From the NCBI GenBank assembly GCA_937997345.1, contig CALKTD010000025.1:1-37647 (forward strand): a stretch of 37,647 nt of DNA. Reading direction: 5' to 3'. Origin of the DNA: an uncultured Atopobium sp. GTDB taxonomy: Bacteria > Actinomycetota > Coriobacteriia > Coriobacteriales > Atopobiaceae. Made by a program: the position numbers and the translations under genes. Positions 23,238 through 29,577 of the stretch are shown here, piece after piece. The stretch's first letter is position 1. Each line of letters starts with the position of its first letter. A model generated the notes under the pieces. That model searched no databases. It saw only the letters and a program-made list of their open reading frames with translations, and was not told the origin of the DNA.

Positions 23238-23954
23238 ATGGCCGATAAAAGCCTTGATGCCCAGAAGACAGGACTTTTAACAGGAGTTCGCAAGCGCCTT
23301 TTTCTACAGCGTCTGCGTTCTAGCCTTTCTACCATCATTCTGCTTGTCTCTTCAGCAATTTTTATTTTCTTGTTGATCGACGTTTCTGAAGGCGACGTCA
23401 TTGGCATTGATCACTTTGCCTACAGGCTTTTTGTTGTCCATCTTAGGACTCCCCTTCTCACAGAAATAATGGAAGGGTTCTCTGGACTTGCAAGCCCTGT
23501 CACCGTTATTGTCATGCTTATTGTGGTTGCTGCCTTTGCACCAGGACCAAGTGTCGGCAGGCTTGCCTCCATTAACCTGGGTGGTGTTGTTATTGTTGAC
23601 CTTATCTTTAAGGCTATTGTCCAGCGTCCTCGTCCAGATGGCTTTAGGCTAGTAGTTGAAACTGGCTACAGCTTCCCTTCGGGCCACTCGATGTTCTCGA
23701 TGGCTTTTTATGGCCTGCTTATTTGGCTTGTCTGGCATTACGAGAAAGACAAGTTACAACGTTGGCTTTGGTGTGGCCTGTTCTCTGGCGTCATCATTAT
23801 GATTGGCATCAGTAGAATTTATCTGGGTGTGCACTACGCTACCGACGTCATTGGTGGTTTCTCGCTTGCCCTTGTATGGCTAGTGCTTTTTACCAAGCTG
23901 ATGATTCCATCGCTTATTTACAAGAAGAAAGCACCTCAAGCGAAGACAGACTAA
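23238..23954 (+). CDS. PAP2-superfamily membrane phosphatase
   Basis: 238-residue integral membrane phosphatase, probably acting on a lipid phosphate or pyrophosphate such as phosphatidate, phosphatidylglycerophosphate or undecaprenyl pyrophosphate. The three signature motifs are present: KAIVQRPRP (Lys125, Arg130), PSGH (147-150, with nucleophile-activating His150) and SRIYLGVHYATD (Arg193, His199, Asp203). Five to six hydrophobic helices surround them. The ATG at 23238 follows AAGGAG; a TTG at 23220 would place this site inside the gene. The 3' end overlaps the convergent phosphodiesterase gene by 41 bp. A BacA-like recycling role is plausible but unproven. Confidence 0.92.
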   Translation: MADKSLDAQKTGLLTGVRKRLFLQRLRSSLSTIILLVSSAIFIFLLIDVSEGDVIGIDHFAYRLFVVHLRTPLLTEIMEGFSGLASPVTVIVMLIVVAAFAPGPSVGRLASINLGGVVIVDLIFKAIVQRPRPDGFRLVVETGYSFPSGHSMFSMAFYGLLIWLVWHYEKDKLQRWLWCGLFSGVIIMIGISRIYLGVHYATDVIGGFSLALVWLVLFTKLMIPSLIYKKKAPQAKTD

Positions 23955-24411
23955 TAATCTCTGCGCTGACTACCTGGGCTGTTTCATCATCAACAATAAT
24001 ACGTCCCATAGTTGCACCCTCGCGACCGCGCGGGTAGGTAGGGCTTCCTGGATTCATTACAAGTGTATTGGTCCACTCGTCACGCTGTACAAAAGGCTTA
24101 TGCGTGTGACCGCAGATAGCAATATTGCATTTGACCAGGTCAAGCCTCTCACGATAATGGCATACCTGCCACTTAAGACCAGCTGCAAAGAAAATAATCT
24201 TTTTCTTTACCATGGGACCATAGTTGTAGCAGAAGTCATTATTGCCCAGGCAAAGCTTGACTGGAGCAATCTTCTGCAGCGTTTGATAATCAGCATTGGA
24301 GGTAATATCTCCTGCATGCACAATGTAGTTGGCGCCTTGCAGAGTTTCAAGCAACTCAGATGACAAATACCCATGCGTATCTGAAATTACGTCAAACCTT
24401 ACAAGTGCCAT
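23914..24411 (-). CDS. YfcE/MJ0936-type metallophosphoesterase
   Basis: 165-residue calcineurin-like phosphodiesterase. Metal ligands are in order: DVISDTHG (Asp11, His13), HAGD (Asp35), GNND (Asn58), His85 in CHYRE, and GHTHKP (His102, His104), with NPGSPTYPRG as the family end motif. The fourth motif lacks the usual TxG around the His but keeps the His. These enzymes hydrolyse phosphodiesters in vitro; natural substrates are mostly unknown. AGGAG precedes the ATG. It is 50 bp downstream of the response regulator gene and may be in its operon. Confidence 0.9.
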   Translation of the reverse strand: MALVRFDVISDTHGYLSSELLETLQGANYIVHAGDITSNADYQTLQKIAPVKLCLGNNDFCYNYGPMVKKKIIFFAAGLKWQVCHYRERLDLVKCNIAICGHTHKPFVQRDEWTNTLVMNPGSPTYPRGREGATMGRIIVDDETAQVVSAEIISLSSLEVLSSCK

Positions 24412-24461
24412 ACCAAACTCCTACGTGCTTTTTAGCTGCTGGCGAGAAACCCTTTGAGCTT

Positions 24462-25175
24462 CTACAATCCCAGTGCTCTCTTGAGTGCAACCACACGACG
24501 GCGTGAAACCGAAATGTGACGCTCCTCAAATCCCTGAATAGTCAACTGTAGGATACCAGCAGAGATAACCTCAACATCGTCAACATACTCAAGATTCACG
24601 ATAAAGCTACGATGAATGCGGAAGAATCCGTGTGGAGCAAGGCGCTCTTCAAGTTTTTGCAGAGAAATAGTAGACAAGAAGCGATCGTCTTCTGTATAGA
24701 TGCAAGAATAATCGTCTTTTGCCTCAATAAAGCGAATCTGATCAATAGGAACAAGAACTTTGCTTCCGCTCTTAATGACAGGGATTCGCTCAATGGTTGC
24801 CATGGGAGACTGAGGACGCAGGCGCTCCTCTACCTTATCAAGAGCCTGCTCAAGGCGCTCTGTCTCAACGGGCTTCATCAGGTAATCGACTGCGTTAACG
24901 CCAAATGCATCCAGCGCGTACTCGCTATATGCAGTGACAAACACAATCTGGGGAGGATTCTTCAGCTTGTGAAGAGCCTCTGCAAGCTGCATTCCGTTTG
25001 TCTTAGGCATGGAGATATCGAGGAACATGACCTCAACGCGAGACTCCATGAGTTTCTCGACAGCATCTCTTGCACTTGTGGCCTCAATGATTTCTTCGAG
25101 ACGTCCGGTCTCCTCAAGCAAAAACTTAAGCTCAGAACGGGCTGGAGCCTCGTCATCAACAATCATGGCACGCAT
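24462..25175 (-). CDS. LytTR-family response regulator
   Basis: 237-residue two-component regulator: receiver domain (1-118) with phosphoacceptor Asp53 in FLDISMP, acidic pair Asp7-Asp8, and Lys in YLMKPV, then a LytTR DNA-binding domain (about 135-232: FIEAKDDYSCIYT, RIHRSFIVNLEYV, ISVSRRRVVALKRAL). The ATG at 25175 has GGGAG 8 nt upstream; a TTG at 25190 is also in frame. Its partner kinase gene ends about 50 bp upstream. LytTR regulators often control cell-wall, carbon or bacteriocin genes; targets here are unknown. Confidence 0.94.
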   Translation of the reverse strand: MRAMIVDDEAPARSELKFLLEETGRLEEIIEATSARDAVEKLMESRVEVMFLDISMPKTNGMQLAEALHKLKNPPQIVFVTAYSEYALDAFGVNAVDYLMKPVETERLEQALDKVEERLRPQSPMATIERIPVIKSGSKVLVPIDQIRFIEAKDDYSCIYTEDDRFLSTISLQKLEERLAPHGFFRIHRSFIVNLEYVDDVEVISAGILQLTIQGFEERHISVSRRRVVALKRALGL

Positions 25176-25225
25176 GTCATTCACTCCCAACGGCCTAACG
25201 CAGCGTTAAGCAAAAACCGATACTA

Positions 25226-26563
25226 CTATGCTGTTGCCTGCAGTGCCGCACCTGCAAGCTTGAGTGTCACGCACGTACCCTGACCTGGCTTAGACATGAT
25301 TTCCATGCCAGAACCAACAGCGTAGAAGCGCTCAACTCGCTCAGCTACGTTCTTAATGGCAATACCCGTGCCCCCATTTCTCCCCGAAGAATCCTGCGGG
25401 GTAGGACCTTGACCATTAAGTAAGCGAGAAACAGTCTCTTCATCCATTCCAAGACCATCATCAGCAACAGATATAAGAATATCATCATCGTCGCGTGCGA
25501 CGTGGATGTCAATATGGAGCGCGCCCTCATCTTTCATGGCGTGCCTAACGGCGTTCTCAACAATAGGCTGAATCAAAAAAGACGGAACCTGAACGTCTTC
25601 GCATCCCTCATCGACATGCTCGGACTCTTGAATACGCTCTTCTCCAAAACGGGCCTTCTCAATTGTCAAATACCTGCGCGTTTGTGTCAATTCCTGAGAA
25701 AGTGGAATAAGCGCACCCTGAGAGCTCTCAAGCGTACGGCGATAAAACACAGAGAACTCGCGAAGCAGATCTCGCGCCTTATTGGGGTTTGTACGCGTAA
25801 AAGATGCAATGGTGTTGAGCGTGTTGAACAAGAAATGCGGATTAATCTGTGCCTGCAAGGCTTTGACCTCAGCTCGGGCGGTTAACTCTGCCTGGCGATC
25901 AAGCTCATACGAGGAAAGCTGTGTGGAGAGAAGCTCGCCCAGCCCCTCAGCAATTGCCAACTGCGTACGATCAATTTCAATGCCACGACGATAGTAGAGC
26001 TTGATAGTGCCAACCGTGCGGTCCTGAACAATCAACGGAACAATGATGCCAAAGGAGCTGCCGCCATTGCCAAAGCCGCCACGCCTTTGTAGTACCTGCT
26101 GACGACTATCTACCGAGACAAACGTCTCCATGCGGCCGCTCTCCAAAACCTCAGTTGCAGGGCCAACCACTTTTGAGCCAGGCATATGTGAGGTTGCAAT
26201 ATCTCCCTCAAAACCCAGCACATACTTTGTATCTGTGATTGAAATAGCAGCTGCAGAAGTTTCTGAAAGCAATAGCGTGCAGATAGTTGGCGCTGTTTCT
26301 TGCGACAAGCCGCCGCGCAAGGTCTTGAGCGTCTTAGATGCAACCTCAAGTGTCTGCTCTGTTGCCTGAGACCTGGCGTGCTCATTACCAGGCTGAGTAG
26401 TGCCACCAAGAACAATGACCGTAGCAAGTCCTCCGCCTGCAACAAGAGCGGCAAACAAGTTGTCTGCCATGACGCTCCAGGAAAGTAATCCCAGCAATAC
26501 ACAGGCAAGAAGAACCAAGACCACCCTGGTTGACCTCTGTATATACTGAGTAAGTCTCTGCAT
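25226..26563 (-). CDS. LytS-like sensor histidine kinase
   Basis: 445 residues. Two membrane helices (about 12-31 and 36-54) with a very short loop replace the larger multi-span sensor domain of classic LytS/YehU. A GAF domain follows (about 70-220, VVGPATEVLES, IIVPLIVQDRTVGTIKLYY). The phosphoacceptor is His243 in QAQINPHFLFNTLN, then PIVENAVRHAMK and an ATPase with DDGLGMDEE and GGTGIAIKNVAERV. With almost no extracellular portion, the signal is likely intramembrane or cytoplasmic through GAF. It starts 6 bp after queT, without a strong ribosome binding site, suggesting coupling. Confidence 0.93.
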   Translation of the reverse strand: MQRLTQYIQRSTRVVLVLLACVLLGLLSWSVMADNLFAALVAGGGLATVIVLGGTTQPGNEHARSQATEQTLEVASKTLKTLRGGLSQETAPTICTLLLSETSAAAISITDTKYVLGFEGDIATSHMPGSKVVGPATEVLESGRMETFVSVDSRQQVLQRRGGFGNGGSSFGIIVPLIVQDRTVGTIKLYYRRGIEIDRTQLAIAEGLGELLSTQLSSYELDRQAELTARAEVKALQAQINPHFLFNTLNTIASFTRTNPNKARDLLREFSVFYRRTLESSQGALIPLSQELTQTRRYLTIEKARFGEERIQESEHVDEGCEDVQVPSFLIQPIVENAVRHAMKDEGALHIDIHVARDDDDILISVADDGLGMDEETVSRLLNGQGPTPQDSSGRNGGTGIAIKNVAERVERFYAVGSGMEIMSKPGQGTCVTLKLAGAALQATA

Positions 26564-26569
26564 GGCTGT

Positions 26570-27193
26570 CTAGTTTCCCACTGATTCTGTAGCAGAATCC
26601 TCAGAAGCAAGCTGCTGCGGCAAAGGCGAATGCTTTAGCGCGCGAGCCAAAGGAGCTCCTAGTACATAGAGAACAACAGCCTCTCCGAGTCCTGTGGTGA
26701 TAAAACCAAACAAGAACATAAGAAGATACGAGCCATCAAGTTCAATGGTAGTAAATGGAATTGTGTAGAATCCCAATCCCTGAAGCAAAATAGGAAGATA
26801 TGCAGACACAATAACTGCATTTGCAAGCACTGGTCCCAGAAGTGCAAGTGGTACGTTCTTCCTGTTCTTCCAAGTAAACCATGCGCCAAGAGCAGTTGCC
26901 AATGAACCAAAGACAACATCTAACAATCCCAGGGCACCTGTGCCAGAAATAACCATATTTGCAAGGTTAGCAATAACGCAGCCAAATGTCAGTCCTGGGA
27001 TTGCATCAGCGGTAAAGAGTGCAATAACCACAACCGCCTCAGAAATGCGGAACTGCACAGGACCCCAAGCAAGACCGCCCAAAAAGAGAAGGGCTGCAAG
27101 CGTAAGTGCTGCATATAAAGCCGCAATGATACCAATACGTGCAAGGCGCTGAGCGCGCCGTTTTGTTGCATAAGCTGAAGAAACCTGTGGCAA
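26570..27193 (-). CDS. queT: QueT-type transporter, queuosine-precursor uptake (ECF S component)
   Basis: 207-residue protein with five to six membrane helices. The family core is clear: GPVQFRISEAVVV (usually GPIQVRISEALTL), DAIPGLTFGCVIANL and LLDVVFGSLATALGAW. QueT is the substrate-binding subunit of an energy-coupling-factor transporter for queuosine precursors (preQ0/preQ1/queuine). The TTG start is backed by AAGGGG 6 nt upstream. No ECF ATPase or T-component genes are nearby, so a shared energising module elsewhere is assumed. The basic N-terminus (TKRRAQRLAR) is cytoplasmic. I found no preQ1 riboswitch in the 84 bp upstream. Confidence 0.85.
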   Translation of the reverse strand: MPQVSSAYATKRRAQRLARIGIIAALYAALTLAALLFLGGLAWGPVQFRISEAVVVIALFTADAIPGLTFGCVIANLANMVISGTGALGLLDVVFGSLATALGAWFTWKNRKNVPLALLGPVLANAVIVSAYLPILLQGLGFYTIPFTTIELDGSYLLMFLFGFITTGLGEAVVLYVLGAPLARALKHSPLPQQLASEDSATESVGN

Positions 27194-27277
27194 AACAATC
27201 CCCTTGTTAACTCTAAAAACTTAGTTCATGATACGACGAAACGCATATATGAGCAAATGAGCAGCGCAGACATACAA

Positions 27278-28024
27278 CTAGTAATGCAAGTGCATTCCTG
27301 GATAGACCATCTCACGAGCATGCTTTTGATACGCTGCGACTGCCTCTTCTTCAAAGGCAAGAGGAGTGTCTTCCTCGCCCGCCATATCTAAAATCCAGCG
27401 CGTAAGATATGGATTGAGCGGAAGCAGCGGACCAATAAGCCAGGTTGCAATAGCGTTCTTGCGACGGAAGCCCTCCAGCTTGCTTTCTTTATTGATGCCA
27501 AAACCTACCTTATTTTTAAGGAAGTAACAGTTAGAGTTATCTCCCTCGGTAAGCGTGAACTGCATCTTAAAGCCAACGACAACAAAAGGCTCTTTGCCAT
27601 TGCCAGGATCAAACTCTCCCACCTGGACATCGTGGAAGCGCTGGGGCATATAGCGAGTGGTCGTAAACTTGAAGAGGCCCAGAGCCTCAATTTCAGAACC
27701 GTCTGGATTGACGATTTTCTCACCAAAAAGCTCTGAAGCGTTACCCGCAAACAGCATAGGAACACCCTGATCGGCCAGCTCTGCAAGCCTGTCCCTGTAA
27801 GGCATAAGGCGAGAAATAATAAGCTCTTGCTGGGCCTCTGTCATACCGCCCATGATGATTGCCGATGGCGTATGCTCTACAAAGTAAGGTGTTGCGGCGT
27901 GAGAGGTGTACACAAAGTTCTCTTTTGGAAGGCAGGCCTCCAGGTAGAGAGCATTTCCGTTGTCTCCACCCTGGTTTCCGTACTCTGGGTAAAGAATCTC
28001 AATCATAGTTGCTGGATTACTCAT
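27278..28024 (-). CDS. gatD: GatD-like glutamine amidotransferase subunit lacking catalytic Cys and His
   Basis: 248-residue homologue of GatD, the glutaminase partner of MurT in lipid II D-Glu amidation. Family similarity is strong (EYGNQGGDNGNALYL; KIVNPDGSEIEALGL; GFGINKESKLEGFRRKN; IGPLLPLNP). The nucleophile elbow of known GatD, ICGGYQFLG, reads FAGNASELFG here, so Cys94 is replaced by Gly94; TYLHGP, which carries the catalytic His, reads TWLIGP (Ile197); and GFENHGGRT reads GFKMQFTLT. The protein therefore probably cannot hydrolyse glutamine. It is intact, overlaps murT by 8 bp and has GGAGG before its ATG, so it is a retained partner, not a decaying gene. It may act structurally, with free ammonia, or with another substrate. 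Comparison is with the S. aureus sequence from memory. Confidence 0.87.
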   Translation of the reverse strand: MSNPATMIEILYPEYGNQGGDNGNALYLEACLPKENFVYTSHAATPYFVEHTPSAIIMGGMTEAQQELIISRLMPYRDRLAELADQGVPMLFAGNASELFGEKIVNPDGSEIEALGLFKFTTTRYMPQRFHDVQVGEFDPGNGKEPFVVVGFKMQFTLTEGDNSNCYFLKNKVGFGINKESKLEGFRRKNAIATWLIGPLLPLNPYLTRWILDMAGEEDTPLAFEEEAVAAYQKHAREMVYPGMHLHY

Positions 28025-29441
28025 GGGAGGCCTCCATCTGTTTCAAGCGCTCAATGATACGGTTTCTGCTGATGTCAGCAATGCCACCGTTGTAGAGGCC
28101 GTGTGCATAGAAAACGTGCTGGCAAGCGCTAAGGTCAACCAGGTCAGCGGTCTCTTCAGGAGAGCTTGCCACAAAGGTTTTAGCTGGATCAATACCGGCA
28201 AGTCTCAGCCTGAGCTGCAGGTCAAGCGATGTGTCTCCATAAATAATGACCTGCTTGACGCTTGGATCTTGCAGGAACTCAAAGTCAGTCTGATAGTACC
28301 AACCAATGTACTCTGTCTGGTCTTTTGCTTTTGCCATATACGCATCAGCAATCATGATGATAATTGCCTTATCGCCTGGCTGTTTGCGCAGGATATCAAT
28401 AGTAACTGAGGTTGCTGTGTCATTCTCGCCCTTAGAAGCCATGCTAATAAGGCGACGACCGTTGTAGTCAATCTCGTTATACCTGGAAGAAGCAATGTTA
28501 ACGCGTTGCAAAGATGCGGCGATAGTTGCAGGCGCAAGGCCCATCTCACGCGCGGTTACGATGGCCACAAACAGGTTGTAGAGGTTGACGATAGAGTAGC
28601 TATTGAGCTTGTACTCATATGTTGGTGCACCTTCGTGGCAATGCTCCTTGACCACAAACTTGCCAGTCTCTGGCTCTACTGAGATAACCTCGTAATCAGG
28701 AGTTGGGTTAGTATAGCCGCACTCCTCGCAAGTTGCATGACCAAGATGCCTAAGATGTGCATAATCCCACTTGAGCTTGCCGCCGCATTTGGGGCATGCA
28801 GTAAGATCTGAAACGATTCCCACTGGCTCTGCGGTGTCTTCTGCCAACCTTGCAATGGAGTAATACGTGCGATGAGTGCACTGAGGAGCAAGTCTGCAGC
28901 TAATCATGTCATCTGCGTTCAAGATCAGATGAGTCGAAGCAGGAATGCCCTTATCCATAACGTCAAACACGTAGTCTGGCGTTGCACTGCGAGAGAACGT
29001 ATCGCGGAACAAATTGGTAACAGACAAAATATCAGGCTGCAGATAAGGGAAAATGCGAGGTCCAGAGAGCTCGTCAAACTCCATAACTGCAAGTTTAGTC
29101 TTTGACGTACCCTTCCATGTGGCGTTCTTTGCAAACGAACTTGCAAAGCCGCTGGAAATATTGCCGCCAACGCGGTTGGTAACGGTCTGATAGCCATTAT
29201 CGGCGAGAAGATCGTTAAGCAGGTTATTGGTGGTTGTCTTACCGTTTGTGCCGGTGATAAAGACAATCTGCTCTGGCTTAGCAATGTCTCCCAAAAATGC
29301 AGGATCAATGCCTTCAGCGATAAAACCTGGCAGCGTTCCACCTTCATGATTAGTCAATTTAAGTGCTGTAAGTGTTGCTTTAGCAGCGAGAAAAGCTACA
29401 GGAAATAGTCTGCTCTTTTTTTGTGCCACAGTAACTCCCAT
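28017..29441 (-). CDS. murT: MurT-like Mur ligase-family protein
   Basis: 474 residues. MurT activates lipid II D-glutamate with ATP so that ammonia from GatD can amidate it. Present: P-loop GTNGKTTT (64-71), the four-Cys zinc ribbon unique to MurT (Cys216, 219, 238, 241), and DLQLRLRLAGID of the C-terminal domain. Diverged: the RDQxDRxGE segment reads RDTFSRSATP, LAKNPAG reads SMASKGEN (333-340), and the GatD-facing ADGRDTSWIYD region reads MAKAKDQTEYIGWYYQ. The ATG at 29441 is chosen over an upstream in-frame TTG; no strong ribosome binding site is seen. The gatD start lies inside its 3' end. The exact substrate is uncertain given these changes. Confidence 0.85.
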   Translation of the reverse strand: MGVTVAQKKSRLFPVAFLAAKATLTALKLTNHEGGTLPGFIAEGIDPAFLGDIAKPEQIVFITGTNGKTTTNNLLNDLLADNGYQTVTNRVGGNISSGFASSFAKNATWKGTSKTKLAVMEFDELSGPRIFPYLQPDILSVTNLFRDTFSRSATPDYVFDVMDKGIPASTHLILNADDMISCRLAPQCTHRTYYSIARLAEDTAEPVGIVSDLTACPKCGGKLKWDYAHLRHLGHATCEECGYTNPTPDYEVISVEPETGKFVVKEHCHEGAPTYEYKLNSYSIVNLYNLFVAIVTAREMGLAPATIAASLQRVNIASSRYNEIDYNGRRLISMASKGENDTATSVTIDILRKQPGDKAIIIMIADAYMAKAKDQTEYIGWYYQTDFEFLQDPSVKQVIIYGDTSLDLQLRLRLAGIDPAKTFVASSPEETADLVDLSACQHVFYAHGLYNGGIADISRNRIIERLKQMEASHE

Positions 29442-29472
29442 CGTGAGCAAAGTCTCTCTAGTTTATCACCTC

Positions 29473-29507
29473 GCGAGAAGGGCTTGAAGAACACAGGGCT
29501 TCTCGCC
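29473..29507. repeat. Inverted pair of the recurrent GCGAGAAG motif
   Basis: GCGAGAAG (29473-29480) and CTTCTCGC (29499-29506, extending to CTTCTCGCC) face each other across 18 nt in the gap between murT and the oxidoreductase gene. Each copy is also flanked by GGGC or AGGG, so the two could form an 8-bp hairpin. The same 8-mer recurs across the window at 1032, 2721, 3575, 5222, 8266, 13357, 15421, 17744, 19468, 22284, 29203, 32245, 32708, 33842 and 35311. Confidence 0.7.
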
Positions 29508-29519
29508 AAAAATGTCGCA

Positions 29520-29553
29520 TAAAAAAGCCGAGCCAGATTGTCCTGGCTCGGCT
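29520..29553 (-). terminator. Strong intrinsic terminator of the oxidoreductase gene
   Basis: Minus strand: AGCCGAGCCAG and CTGGCTCGGCT (29526-29536 and 29543-29553) form a perfect 11-bp stem with a 6-nt loop, followed by TTTTT. It starts 24 nt after the stop codon and separates this gene from murT. Confidence 0.93.
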
Positions 29554-29577
29554 GAAGCTACGTGAAAGTAAGTTACC

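Noticed and set aside
27194..27277. Possible preQ1 riboswitch upstream of queT
   Set aside because: The leader lacks the class I hairpin with a following A-rich tail; the only AAAAACTTAG-like string is on the opposite strand.
28017..28030. GGAGGCCTCC palindrome at the gatD start as a regulatory hairpin
   Set aside because: The arms are directly adjacent with no loop, so it cannot fold as a hairpin; it is simply the ribosome binding site followed by coding bases.
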